Assembly: GCA_963775315.1 (NCBI GenBank)
Contig: CAVZIN010000007.1
Location: 310,001-374,000, forward strand
Reading direction: 5' to 3'
Source of the DNA: CAWGHZ01 sp963775315
GTDB taxonomy: Bacteria > Pseudomonadota > Alphaproteobacteria > MPNO01 > DASWLB01
DNA length: 64,000 nt
Both the position numbers and the translations under genes were made by a program. Positions 24,005 through 33,214 of this stretch are shown here, one piece after another. The notes beneath the pieces were generated by a model. It made no database searches. It saw nothing but the letters and a program-made list of their open reading frames with translations, and was not told the DNA's origin. Every line of letters begins with the position of its first letter. The stretch's first letter is position 1.

Positions 24005-26887
24005 TTAACCCTTGACGCGCTGCCACCAGCCGCGGCGGGCGGGCTTGGGCTCGGCCGGCGGCTCTGCGGCGACCGGCTCGGGCTCGCGCTCCGGTTCCGG
24101 CTCGGGCGTCGCCTCGGCATGGGCATGGACGTGCGCGGGCTCCGGCTCCGGTTCCGGCTCGGGCTCGGGCTCGGGCTCCACTTCCGGCGCCTGCTCGGGC
24201 GCGCCGGTGGACCAAGCGATTTCGTCGACGGTCGGGCGCTCCTGCGCCGGCGGAGCAGGAGGCTCCACCCTCTCGGCCTCGGGGGCCGGCGTCGGTTCCG
24301 GCATCTGCTCGGCGGCGCCGGTCGACCAGGCGATTTCGTCGGCCGTCGGGCGCGCGGGCGCCTGCGTCTCCTCGGTCTCGTCCTCGTCGAGCCCTAGCCC
24401 GGGCTGGTCGGCCGACGTGCCCCAGGGCGCGTCGTGGCCCGGACCTTTGAGCGCAAAGCTCGGTGCGGCCGCCTCGGCCGGGGCCGGAAGCGGCCCAGTC
24501 TCGCCGGCCTCGCCGCCCTCGCCACCTTCGCCGCCCTCGGCGCCTTCCGTGCCATCGGCGCGACGGCCGCGGCGGCGCCCGCCGCGACGGCCGCGACGAC
24601 GGCGGCGCGGCTCGCCATCGCCCTCGGTCTCGGGATGCGGCCGCTCCCGCTCATCCCCGCCTTCGGCGGGGGCGGCGGCTTCCTCGATCGCCCCTTCGGG
24701 CTCGGGCGCTTCGCCGGGCTCGACGGCCTCGCCAGGCTCGATGGCCCGCGCCTCGACGCTCTGCGCTTCGGCCGGCGGGCCGGCTTCGCCGCCGCCGCGT
24801 CGTCCGCGCCGCCGCCGCCGGCGCCGTCCGCGGCCTTCGCCCTCGGGGCGGGGCTCGCCCTGGCGCACCTCGGGGGGTGCGTTGGACTCCGCTTCGGCGG
24901 CCTCGGCCTCCTCGGCGCTCGCATCCTCCTCGGCCAGCTCCTCGGGCTCCTCGTCGATGTCGATGACGGGTGCGGGCTGGCTGCCGCCGACGGAGGCGGG
25001 CACCGGACCTTCACCGGGAGCACGCGCCTTGACGCGCTCCAGCCTGAAGTCGGGCGGGATCAGCTCGTCGTCGCGCTCGATGTCCACGATGAAGCCGTAG
25101 CGCCCCTCGATGCCGTTCAGCACCTTGCGCTTCTGGTTGAGGATGTAGAGCGCGACCTCGGTCGGCACGAACACCTTGATTCGCTCCGACCGGTGGCGGA
25201 TGCCCTCCTCCTCGATGGCGCGCAGCACGTGGACCGCGGTGGACTCGGTCGAGCGCACATGGCCCGCACCGCGGCAATAGGGGCAGATCTGGGTCGAGGC
25301 TTCCAGCAGGCTGGGGCGCAGGCGCTGGCGCGAGAGCTCGAGGAGGCCGAACGGCGAGATGCGCCCGACCTGGAGGCGTGCGCGGTCGATCTTCATCGCC
25401 TCCTTGAGGCGCCGCTCGACGGCTCGCTGGTTGCGGCCCTCCTCCATGTCGATGAAGTCGATGACGATCAGCCCGGCGAGGTCGCGGAGGCGCAGCTGGC
25501 GCGCCACCTCGTCGGCAGCCTCCAAGTTGGTCTTGGTCGCCGTCTCCTCGATGTTGCGCTCGCGCGTCGCGCGGCCCGAGTTGACGTCGATCGCGACCAG
25601 CGCCTCGGTCGGGTTGATGACGATGTAGCCGCCCGACTTGAGCTGCACGACCGGCGAGTGCATCTGGGCAAGCTGGCCCTCCACCTGGAAGCGGTGGAAC
25701 AGCGGGATCTCGCCGCGGTAGAGCTGCACCTTCTTGGCGTGCGACGGCATCAGGAGCCGCATGAAGGTCTTCGCGGTCTGGTAGGATTCCGCGCCCTCGA
25801 CCAGGACCTCGTCGATCTCCTTGACGTAGAGGTCGCGGATCGCGCGCTTGATCAGATTGCCTTCCTCGTAGACGAGGCAGGGCGCGGTGGATTTCAGCGT
25901 GAGTTCGCGCACCGTGTCCCAGGCGCGCAGCAGGAAGTCGAGGTCGCGCTTGATCTCCGCCTTCGAGCGCTCGACGCCGGCGGTCCGCATGATCACCCCC
26001 ATATGGTCGGGGATGTCGAGCTCGCTCAGCACCTTGCGGAGCTTCCGCCGGTCGGTCGGGTTGGAGATCTTGCGGCTGATGCCGCCGCCGCGGGCCGTGT
26101 TCGGCATCAGCACCGAGTAGCGCCCGGCGAGCGAGAGGTACGTCGTCAGCGCCGCGCCCTTGTTGCCGCGCTCCTCCTTGACGACCTGGACCAGCAGGAT
26201 CTGGCGCCGCTTGATGACCTCCTGGATCTTGTAGTGGCGGTGCGGCCGGACGCGGCGCCGCTCGACCTCCTCGGTCTCGTCGCCGCCGACCGTCTCGACG
26301 CCGCGCGAGGCGGAGCCTTCCGTCCGCTCCTCGGCAGCGCCCGCGGCCTCGGAATGCGGGGCCTCGTCCTCGCCGTTCGTCGGCTCCTCGGGCTCGGCAA
26401 CCGCGATCGCGACCGTCTCGAGCGCCCCCTCGGCGCGGGCAGGCTGGGCCGAGCCGTCCTCGCCGTCGTCAACGTCGGCGGCCTCGCGCGCGCCTCCGGC
26501 TTCCTCGATCGCCGGTTCGCCGTCGCCATGCTCCCCGTCGGCGTGTTCGCCATGGTCTGCGTCGTCATCGTCCTCGGCCTCGGCGGCGGCCTTGGCCTGG
26601 AGCCGCGCCTCCTCGGCGAGCAGCGCCTCGCGGTCGGCGACCGGGATCTGGTAGTAGTCGGGATGGATTTCCGAAAAGGCGAGGAAGCCGTGCCGGTTGC
26701 CGCCGTAATCGACGAAGGCAGCCTGCAGCGACGGTTCGACCCGCGTCACCTTGGCCAGATAGATGTTGCCCTTGAGCTGGGTCTTGGTCGAGGTCTCGAA
26801 GTCGAACTCTTCGAGACGGTTGCCGTTCAACACGACCACCCTGGTCTCTTCCGGATGGGTGCCGTCGATCAGCATGCGATATGACAT
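24005..26887 (-). CDS. rne: Ribonuclease E
   Basis: 960-residue endoribonuclease that begins mRNA decay and processes rRNA and tRNA. MSYRMLIDGTHPEETRVVVL is the usual start. The S1 RNA-binding domain (about 35-230) is split by an acidic, glutamate-rich insert near 95-205. The catalytic part holds the metal aspartates in ALVAIDVNSG and VIDFIDMEEG, and the zinc-link CPYCRGAGH. The C-terminal 300 residues are disordered: glycine/arginine-rich RRRRRRGRRGG blocks for RNA binding, acidic stretches, a duplicated RPTxDEIAWSTGAxEQ motif (846-861 and 884-899), a Pro-Glu repeat, and a terminal ARRGWWQRVKG. In Caulobacter a GWW tail of this kind docks polynucleotide phosphorylase. Confidence 0.93.
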   Translation of the reverse strand: MSYRMLIDGTHPEETRVVVLNGNRLEEFDFETSTKTQLKGNIYLAKVTRVEPSLQAAFVDYGGNRHGFLAFSEIHPDYYQIPVADREALLAEEARLQAKAAAEAEDDDDADHGEHADGEHGDGEPAIEEAGGAREAADVDDGEDGSAQPARAEGALETVAIAVAEPEEPTNGEDEAPHSEAAGAAEERTEGSASRGVETVGGDETEEVERRRVRPHRHYKIQEVIKRRQILLVQVVKEERGNKGAALTTYLSLAGRYSVLMPNTARGGGISRKISNPTDRRKLRKVLSELDIPDHMGVIMRTAGVERSKAEIKRDLDFLLRAWDTVRELTLKSTAPCLVYEEGNLIKRAIRDLYVKEIDEVLVEGAESYQTAKTFMRLLMPSHAKKVQLYRGEIPLFHRFQVEGQLAQMHSPVVQLKSGGYIVINPTEALVAIDVNSGRATRERNIEETATKTNLEAADEVARQLRLRDLAGLIVIDFIDMEEGRNQRAVERRLKEAMKIDRARLQVGRISPFGLLELSRQRLRPSLLEASTQICPYCRGAGHVRSTESTAVHVLRAIEEEGIRHRSERIKVFVPTEVALYILNQKRKVLNGIEGRYGFIVDIERDDELIPPDFRLERVKARAPGEGPVPASVGGSQPAPVIDIDEEPEELAEEDASAEEAEAAEAESNAPPEVRQGEPRPEGEGRGRRRRRRRGRRGGGEAGPPAEAQSVEARAIEPGEAVEPGEAPEPEGAIEEAAAPAEGGDERERPHPETEGDGEPRRRRRGRRGGRRRGRRADGTEGAEGGEGGEGGEAGETGPLPAPAEAAAPSFALKGPGHDAPWGTSADQPGLGLDEDETEETQAPARPTADEIAWSTGAAEQMPEPTPAPEAERVEPPAPPAQERPTVDEIAWSTGAPEQAPEVEPEPEPEPEPEPEPAHVHAHAEATPEPEPEREPEPVAAEPPAEPKPARRGWWQRVKG
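24138..24179. repeat. Hexanucleotide tandem repeat inside rne
   Basis: Seven near-perfect 6-base units (GGCTCC or GGCTCG) encode the alternating Pro-Glu run in the RNase E tail. Slippage here would change the length of the linker without breaking the frame. Confidence 0.75.
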
Positions 26888-27211
26888 GAAATCTTGCTCC
26901 GGCCCGAAGCCGCGGACTCCGCGCGAACAGCGGAGGCGGTCGGGCTCTTGTGATCGAGGCCGGTGGCGCCATGGTCCGGTCCGTCACTCGGGTGCGGCAA
27001 GATTCGCCGCGCGCCGTCAGGGACCCGTCAAGGCGGCCGTCACCCGTTTATCGGGACCGGCTTCGTTGTCCTTACCAATGCCGCGGAACCTGGGCGCACC
27101 GCCTCCGAACCGTCGCGCCGGGAGCATCTCGCCTCCGGCCGGGTCCGGCGCCGCGCCCTGCCCACGGCCAATGCGGGGCGGGCGGCGGTTCCGTAGCGCG
27201 TTCGCCCAAGT
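26888..27211 (-). other. Long untranslated region upstream of rne
   Basis: No supported gene lies between the rne ATG and the divergent amidase promoter. If the promoter at 27212-27240 is used, the rne transcript would carry a leader of about 320 bases. The leader is GC-rich with many possible stems. A GGAG sits 9 bases before the rne ATG. In E. coli the 361-base rne leader mediates feedback by RNase E itself; the same role here is inference. Confidence 0.5.
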
Positions 27212-27240
27212 AACATAATCCTCGGCGCGCGCCGCTACAA
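27212..27240 (-). promoter_or_regulatory. Candidate promoter for rne
   Basis: Minus-strand TTGTAG (27240-27235), 17-base spacer, TATGTT (27217-27212). Fair sigma-70-type match and correct orientation; no other pair as good was noticed in the gap. Confidence 0.4.
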
Positions 27241-27315
27241 TCGATAAAGCGCGGGGGCCAAATCCGGAAAATCGGCGGATTCCAGGGATTTGCGCCATTA
27301 TGTGAGCGATTCGCA

Positions 27316-27344
27316 TTGCGATCGCCGGTCGATCTTGGCTATAT
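27316..27344 (+). promoter_or_regulatory. Candidate promoter for the amidase-mrcA unit
   Basis: TTGCGA (27316-27321), exactly 17 bases, CTATAT (27339-27344). A start near 27351 would put the strong ribosome site AAGGAG (27352-27357) at the very beginning of the message. Confidence 0.45.
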
Positions 27345-27364
27345 GTGGGGCAAGGAGAGAGGCG

Positions 27365-28601
27365 ATCCACAGCATCTGGGAGGCTCGGCTGAGGGCGTTG
27401 GTCGCCCTGCTTGCCCTGGCGCTTTCCGTCGCCGCGCCGGTCCTGCCGGCACGCGCTGCGGACGGTGCGCGCCCGCTCGTCACCGACGCCCGCATCGGGG
27501 TGCACGACACCACCACCCGCTTCGTCCTGGCGCTGACGGCTCCGGCCACGTTCCACGTGTTCCTGCTCGCCGACCCGTACCGCGCGGTCATCGACCTGCC
27601 GGATGTCGACTGGCGCCTGCCGGCCGATGCCCAGGGCGGGCGCGGGCTGATCACCGCCCGGCGCTATGGGCAGTTCCGGCCCGGCCTGTCGCGGGTGGTG
27701 CTCAATCTTTCGGGGCCGGTCACGCTTGCCAAATCGTTTTCCCTGCCACCGATCGGCGGCGCCCAGAACCGCATCGTCATCGACCTGAAGCCGACCAGCC
27801 GCGCCGCCTTCCTCGCCGCCGTGCGCGGAACCGAGCCGCCGCCGCCTGCGCCCGCGCCGCTGACCAGGGCCGCGGTCCCGCCGCCGCCCAAGCACAGGCC
27901 CGCCGACCGCAAGCTGATCGCGGTCGATCCAGGCCATGGCGGCATCGACCCGGGAACCATCGGGGTCGGTCACGTGTTCGAGAAGAACGTCACCCTGGCG
28001 ATGGCCCGGGTGCTGCAAAAGGCGCTGCGGGATACGGGGCGGTACGACGCGATGCTGACGCGCAACAAGGACCAGTTCATCGAGCTGCGCGACCGCATCC
28101 GCATTGCCCAGCAGGCGGGCGCCGACCTGTTCATCTCGCTGCATGCCGACTCCATCTCGGAGCGCGGCGTGCGCGGGGCCTCCGTCTACACCCTGTCCGA
28201 AACCTCGTCCGACGCCGAGGCCGCGGCGCTCGCCGCCAAGGAAAACCGCGCCGACGCGCTGGGGGGTGTCGATCTCTCCGCCCATTCGCAGCCGGTCGCC
28301 CAGATCCTGATCGAGCTCACCCAGCGTGTAACCATGAACGCCTCGACGGTGTTCGCCCGCGACCTTGTGCGAGAGCTGCACGGAGTTCGAGCATCTTCTC
28401 CCGCGGACCCACCGCTATGCCGGGTTCGCCGTCCTGAAGTCGCCCGAGATCCCGTCCGTCCTGATCGAGATGGGGTATCTCTCGAACCTGACCGACGCGC
28501 GCGAGCTCCAGAACCCGCGTTTCCGGCGCAAGTTCGCCGGCGCCGTGGTGCGTGCCGTGGACCGGTATTTCGCCCGCCAGGAGGCATTGAACCGGCCATA
28601 G
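27365..28601 (+). pseudogene. N-acetylmuramoyl-L-alanine amidase (AmiC-like), start lost and frameshifted
   Basis: Periplasmic zinc amidase that cuts the peptide from N-acetylmuramic acid during cell separation. Signal peptide (ALVALLALALSVAAPVLPARA), an AMIN domain (about 30-145), a proline linker, then the Amidase_3 domain with zinc ligands in AVDPGHGGIDPG, HVFEKN and FISLHADSIS. At about 28380 the frame shifts by +1: FARDLVREL is followed in the next frame by TEFEHLLPRTHRYAGFAVLK and SVLIEMGYLSN, which contains the catalytic glutamate. The unshifted frame runs to 28690 without it. The best ribosome site AAGGAG points to ATC at 27365, where ATG is expected, so both start and frame look damaged. 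Read errors or a true pseudogene are both possible. Next gene is mrcA. Confidence 0.75.
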
Positions 28602-28683
28602 CGCGGCCACATTTTCCCGGCAGCGTAAAAGCGCCGGGAAAGGAATCCGCACGGATGGCTGTGCTGCGTCGCGAGGGACGAGG

Positions 28684-31122
28684 ATGGTAAGGGTCGCGGT
28701 CTGGCTGGTTCTGGGCCTTGTCGTCTGCGCGGTGGTCGCGGCCGGCGGCGCGTTCGCCATTTTCTACCATTACGGGCGCGGCCTTCCCGACTACAAGCAG
28801 CTCGCCGATTACAACCCGCCGATGGTCACCCGGGTCTATGCTGGGGACGGGCGGCTGATCGCCGAGTACGCGCGCGAGAAGCGCATCTTCGTGCCGATCT
28901 CGGCGATCCCGAAGCGTGTCATCAAGGCGTTCATCGCCGCCGAGGACCGCAACTTCTACAGCCACCCCGGCATCGACTTCATGGGCACGGCCCGCGCCGC
29001 ATTCACCAATCTGATGCGGCTCGGCTCGGACCGGCGCCCGGTCGGCGGCTCGACCATCACGCAGCAGGTGGCGAAGAACTTCCTGCTCACCAATGAGGTC
29101 TCGCTTACCCGCAAGATCAAGGAGGCGATCCTCGCCTTCCGCATCGAACGCGCGTTCACCAAGAACCAGATCCTCGAGCTTTACCTTAACGAGATCTATC
29201 TGGGGGAGGGCTCATACGGCGTCGCCGCCGCGGCGCTCAACTACTTCAACAAGTCCCTCGACGACCTGACTGTGGCGGAGGCGGCCTTTCTCGGCGGACT
29301 GCCCAAGGCGCCCAACAACTATTCGCCGCAGCGCCACCCGGTCGCGGCGCGTGCCCGGCGCGACTACGTCATCAACCGCATGCTCGAGGATGGCTACATC
29401 GCGCCGACGCAGGCGAAAGTCGCGCTGGCGACGCCCCTCGAGGTGCGCTCGCGCGACGAGACCGAGATGGTCAACGCCGACTTCTTTTCCGAAGACGTCC
29501 GGCGCGAGCTGATTGCGCGCTACGGCGAGGGGAAGCTCTATGCCGGCGGGATGTCGGTCCGCACGACGCTCGACCCGCGGCTGCAGCGCTACGCGCGCAA
29601 GGCGCTGCGCGACGGGCTGATCGCCTATGACCGGCGGCACGGCTGGCGTGGCCCGCTCGCCCATATCACGCTCGATGGCAACTGGCGCGTCCGGCTGAAC
29701 GAGCTGGCGCGTCCGGCCCCGCTCGGCGACTGGAAGATCGCGGTGGTGACCGGGGTCGACAAGAACGCGGCGTGGCTCCGCCTCGGCGACGGCAGCGAGG
29801 GGTTCATCACCATGGACAACCTCGAATGGGCGCGGAAGACGCTGCCTGACCAGCGCTACGGTGTTCGCCCGCATTCGCCGTCCGACGTGCTGTCGAAGGG
29901 CGACGTGGTGGCGGTGTCGCCGGCCCCGGCAGGGAAGGACGGCAAGAAGGCGCAGGCCGGGTCGTACGCGCTGGACCAGATTCCGGCGGTCGACGGCGCG
30001 ATCGTGGCGCTCGACCCGCATACCGGGCGGGTTCTCGCCATGGTCGGCGGGTTCGACTATGCGCGCAGCCAGTTCAACCGGGCGACCCAGGCCTATCGCC
30101 AGCCGGGCTCGGCGTTCAAGCCGTTCGTCTACCTCACCGCGCTGGAGAACGGGTTCACCCCGAACCGGATCGTGCTCGACGCGCCGTTCGTCGCCGACCA
30201 GGGACCGGGCCTGCCGAAATGGCGGCCCAACAACTACGAGCACAACTTCCTCGGACCGACGCCGATGCGCGTCGAACTCGAGGAGTCGCGGAACCTGATG
30301 ACCATCCGCATCGCCCAGGCGATCGGCATGGACAAGATCGCGGACACGGCCGAGAAGTTCGGCGTCGTCGACAATCTGCCGCACGTATTGTCGATGGCGC
30401 TTGGCGCCGGAGAGACGACGCTGCTCCGCCTCGCGACCGCGTACGGCATGTTCGTCAACGGCGGGGAAAAGATCACCCCGCGCCTGATCGACCGGGTGCA
30501 GGACCGCGACGGCAAGACGATCTTCAAGAGCGACAAGCGGCCGTGCCCCGGCTGCGAGAACGTCACTTGGCACGACCAGGACCCGCCCGCAATTCCCGAC
30601 ACGCGCGAGCGGGTGGCCGACCCGCAATCGTCCTATCAGCTCGTCTCCATGCTGCAGGGCGTGGTGCAGCGCGGCACCGGGCGCAAGGTGGCGGCGATCG
30701 GCAAGCCGCTCGCTGGCAAGACCGGCACGACCAACGACAGCGAGGACCTCTGGTTCATCGGCTTCTCGCCCGACCTCGTCGCGGGCGTGTTCGTCGGGTT
30801 CGACACGCCGCGCACGCTTGGCAAGCACGAAACCGGCGCATCCGTCTCCTCGCCGGTGTTCAAGGAATTCATGGAGAACGCCCTGAAGGGCACGCCCGGC
30901 ATTCCCTTCCGCATTCCGCCCGGCATCCGGCTGGTGCGGGTGAACGAGAAGAACGGGCAGCTCGCCCGGCCGGGCGACCGGGACGTGATCCTCGAGGCCT
31001 TCAAGCCCGGCACCGAGCCCGGCGCCGACGCCGTGGCCGGCCCGGCCGACGTGCTCGACGGCTCGGGCAGCCAGTCCGGCCCCGCCGTCGTGCCGGTGGG
31101 CGACGTCCGCGGGCTGTATTAG
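28684..31122 (+). CDS. mrcA: Penicillin-binding protein 1A
   Basis: 812-residue bifunctional murein synthase. One N-terminal anchor (VWLVLGLVVCAVVAAGGAF) is followed by a GT51 glycosyltransferase domain with catalytic Glu87 (AAEDRNFYSHPG) and GGSTITQQVAKNF. An OB-like PCB_OB insert (about 320-430) precedes the transpeptidase domain with the nucleophile in PGSAFKPF and KTGTTND. The insert and size identify class A PBP1A rather than PBP1B or 1C. It follows the amidase gene by 80 bases; the amidase-mrcA pairing is common in alphaproteobacteria. A hairpin terminator lies about 80 bases after the stop. Confidence 0.93.
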   Translation: MVRVAVWLVLGLVVCAVVAAGGAFAIFYHYGRGLPDYKQLADYNPPMVTRVYAGDGRLIAEYAREKRIFVPISAIPKRVIKAFIAAEDRNFYSHPGIDFMGTARAAFTNLMRLGSDRRPVGGSTITQQVAKNFLLTNEVSLTRKIKEAILAFRIERAFTKNQILELYLNEIYLGEGSYGVAAAALNYFNKSLDDLTVAEAAFLGGLPKAPNNYSPQRHPVAARARRDYVINRMLEDGYIAPTQAKVALATPLEVRSRDETEMVNADFFSEDVRRELIARYGEGKLYAGGMSVRTTLDPRLQRYARKALRDGLIAYDRRHGWRGPLAHITLDGNWRVRLNELARPAPLGDWKIAVVTGVDKNAAWLRLGDGSEGFITMDNLEWARKTLPDQRYGVRPHSPSDVLSKGDVVAVSPAPAGKDGKKAQAGSYALDQIPAVDGAIVALDPHTGRVLAMVGGFDYARSQFNRATQAYRQPGSAFKPFVYLTALENGFTPNRIVLDAPFVADQGPGLPKWRPNNYEHNFLGPTPMRVELEESRNLMTIRIAQAIGMDKIADTAEKFGVVDNLPHVLSMALGAGETTLLRLATAYGMFVNGGEKITPRLIDRVQDRDGKTIFKSDKRPCPGCENVTWHDQDPPAIPDTRERVADPQSSYQLVSMLQGVVQRGTGRKVAAIGKPLAGKTGTTNDSEDLWFIGFSPDLVAGVFVGFDTPRTLGKHETGASVSSPVFKEFMENALKGTPGIPFRIPPGIRLVRVNEKNGQLARPGDRDVILEAFKPGTEPGADAVAGPADVLDGSGSQSGPAVVPVGDVRGLY

Positions 31123-31196
31123 AGACGAAAGGTCCAGCCTGAAGCGTGTGGCCGCACGATCACCTCGCGAGTTCTGCGAGGCGCCCGATCACATAC

Positions 31197-31230
31197 GCGT
31201 AGGGGCGGGTCTCTGACCCGCCCCTTTGCT
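31197..31230. terminator. Bidirectional terminator between mrcA and the ABC binding-protein gene
   Basis: Ten-base arms AGGGGCGGGT (31201-31210) and ACCCGCCCCT (31216-31225) around a 5-base loop, followed by TTTGCTTT on the plus strand. It serves two convergent genes. The preceding CGT extends similarity to the inverted repeat at 52859-52917. Confidence 0.7.
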
Positions 31231-31235
31231 TTGGG

Positions 31236-32261
31236 TCAGCTCTTCGGGCCGACCTTGGTCGGGGTGTAGTCGATCTCCTTCAACGTCGAGTCGAGGGTCG
31301 AGCGGGCGAGCCATTGCTCGGGGTCGGGCAGCGGCTTGTCCTTCGGCCAGGCGTGCGCGCGGATCATGGTCTTGCGGCGGGATTCGAACACCGCCCGGAA
31401 CAGCTTCGCCGGCATCTCGGCGCCGAACGCGTCGTGCAGCTGGTCCCACACGATCCCCGCCGTCTGGTCGTCCTTGAAGCCGAGATACTTCTTCAGGATC
31501 GGGATCGACCCCTCCTTGTTGGAGCGGAAGAACTCGACCGCCTCGGCGATCGACTTGATGAACGCCTTGGCCGTGTCGGGATGGGAGTCGAAGAACTTGC
31601 GCGTCATCCAGAAGCAGCCGCCGACGCGCGGCAGGTAGTCGCCGGTGCGCAGCAGCACGTGGTAGCCGGCCTTGATCGCCTCGGCGGCGTGCGGCACGGA
31701 GAGCAGCGCGCCCTTCACGTCGCCGTTGATCAGGGCGGCAAGCTCGCCCGGCTCGGACTGGAAGGAGATCACCTTGTAGTCCTTGCCCGGCCGCATGTTG
31801 AAGAAGCGCGCGAGCACCGCCGCGCCCTCGTCGTAGTTGGCGCCGCCCTCCTGGCCGTAGGCGACCGTCTGGCCCTTGAGCTGCTTCGCGTCGGTGATCG
31901 ATTTCGGCGTCACGATGGTCCACTGCGAGCGCAGCAACTCGTTGACGACGTAGACGATCTTCGCGCCGCGCAGCGCCGCCTGGGCCCCGCCCGACGGGAT
32001 CGGCACGGTGTCGACGTTGTCGGCGAGGGCGGCCTTGACCAGCGCTTGGCCGTTCATCTCCACCCAGGTCGCGTCGATGCCGTTCTTCTTGTAGAGCCCG
32101 CGCGCCATGGCGACGTAGCTGGGGATGTGGAAGCCGTTGCCGCCGATCACCATGCCGATGCGCAGCTTATGGTCGTCGGCGGCGCGGGCGGAGGCGGGAA
32201 AGGCGAGGGGAAGTGCCGCGACGGCGGCGAGGAACGCGAACACGAATCGAGACGGGCGCAT
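31236..32261 (-). CDS. ABC transporter substrate-binding protein (NMT1/SsuA-TauA type)
   Basis: 341 residues with a Sec signal peptide (FVFAFLAAVAALPLAFPASA, cut near SARAADD) and a periplasmic binding fold of the NMT1/THI5-like, nitrate-sulfonate-taurine class. Recognisable parts are KLRIGMVIGGNGFHIPSYVA, ARGLYKKNGIDATWVEM and PSGGAQAALRGAKIVYVV. The ligand could be a sulfonate, a pyrimidine precursor or an aromatic acid; nothing here decides. ATG 32261 has GAAAGGAG upstream. It is the last gene of the unit, after an ATPase and two permeases. Confidence 0.85.
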   Translation of the reverse strand: MRPSRFVFAFLAAVAALPLAFPASARAADDHKLRIGMVIGGNGFHIPSYVAMARGLYKKNGIDATWVEMNGQALVKAALADNVDTVPIPSGGAQAALRGAKIVYVVNELLRSQWTIVTPKSITDAKQLKGQTVAYGQEGGANYDEGAAVLARFFNMRPGKDYKVISFQSEPGELAALINGDVKGALLSVPHAAEAIKAGYHVLLRTGDYLPRVGGCFWMTRKFFDSHPDTAKAFIKSIAEAVEFFRSNKEGSIPILKKYLGFKDDQTAGIVWDQLHDAFGAEMPAKLFRAVFESRRKTMIRAHAWPKDKPLPDPEQWLARSTLDSTLKEIDYTPTKVGPKS

Positions 32262-32345
32262 GGCGCTCTCCTTTCGTGAAGCCTTGTTATGAGGGGAAGT
32301 GTCCGCCGGTGATGCTCCCATTGTCAACCGGACGGGGACGATCGG

Positions 32346-33209
32346 TCAGTCGGCGGCGGCGCGCTGCTGCGGCCGCCACCTTCCGAGGCGCCGCTCCAGC
32401 ACGCGCACCAGCGCGGTCATGACGAGCGACAGGGCGGCGAAGATGACGACGCCAGCGAACACCACGTCGACGTGGTAGCGACCGGCCGCCCGCACCATGA
32501 TGACGCCGAGCCCCTCGGACGAGCCGAAGAACTCCGATACCACGACGCCGAGGATCGCGCGCCCGATGGCGAGGCGCAGCCCGGCGACGATGTAGGGAAG
32601 GGCGTTCGGCACCACCACCAGCCGGGCGATCTGCCATTCGTTGGCGCCGAAGGCGCGCACCACGTTGACCAGCAGCCGGTCGGTGTTGCGTACGCCCTCG
32701 TAGGTGTTGATCAGCATCGGCAGGAGCGCGCCGAGGAAGACGATCGCGACCTTCGACCAGAGGCCGAGCCCGAGCCACAGCAGCAGCAGCGGCAGGAAGA
32801 CGAGGCGCGGCGTCGCGTTCAGCGCGGTGATGAACGGGTCGCACATCGCGTTCAGCGTGCGCGACCGGCCGATCAGCACGCCGAGCGGCAGCCCCACCGC
32901 AATGGCGAGCCCGAGCCCGACGGCGAACCCCATGGCGCTGACGCCGAGCGGGCCCCAGATGCTGCCGGACGCGAACATCTGCCAGAGCGTGACGGCGACC
33001 TGGCTCGGCGTCGCGAAGAACAGCTTGGTGCCTGCCGACATCGGCACGATGTTGGGCAGGAGCTCCCACAGCAACAGGGCGATAGCGATGGTGCCGAAAC
33101 CGAGGATGCCGGATTCGGACCGACGCCAGGCCGACAGGGCCGGGGCGGGCTCGGGCTGAGCCATCGGTGCGGCGCCGAGGGCGGCGGGGTCGGGCAGGAG
33201 CCGCGCCAT
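32346..33209 (-). CDS. ABC permease, SsuC/TauC type (second of two)
   Basis: 287-residue inner-membrane permease with six helices. Visible are the first helix ILGFGTIAIALLLWELL, the core FAVGLGLAIAVGLPLGVLIGRS and the EAA-type docking loop VNVVRAFGANEWQIARLVVVP-like. It starts at ATG 33209 with GAGG upstream, three bases beyond the stop of the other permease; a longer frame upstream is only the shadow of that gene. Similar in order of helices to its neighbour but well diverged, which suggests a heterodimeric pore. Confidence 0.88.
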   Translation of the reverse strand: MARLLPDPAALGAAPMAQPEPAPALSAWRRSESGILGFGTIAIALLLWELLPNIVPMSAGTKLFFATPSQVAVTLWQMFASGSIWGPLGVSAMGFAVGLGLAIAVGLPLGVLIGRSRTLNAMCDPFITALNATPRLVFLPLLLLWLGLGLWSKVAIVFLGALLPMLINTYEGVRNTDRLLVNVVRAFGANEWQIARLVVVPNALPYIVAGLRLAIGRAILGVVVSEFFGSSEGLGVIMVRAAGRYHVDVVFAGVVIFAALSLVMTALVRVLERRLGRWRPQQRAAAD

Positions 33210-33214
33210 CCGCC

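Noticed and set aside
24138..24179. CRISPR-like array
   Set aside because: It is a coding hexanucleotide repeat for a Pro-Glu run with no spacers.
24434..26884. 816-codon open frame antisense to rne
   Set aside because: Low-complexity mirror of the RNase E gene with no motifs or ribosome site.
28340..28400. Programmed ribosomal frameshift in the amidase
   Set aside because: No slippery heptamer or downstream structure stands out, and the start codon also looks damaged.
28365..28601. Small separate gene after the amidase frame
   Set aside because: Its residues continue the amidase domain in another frame, so it is the displaced end of the same gene.
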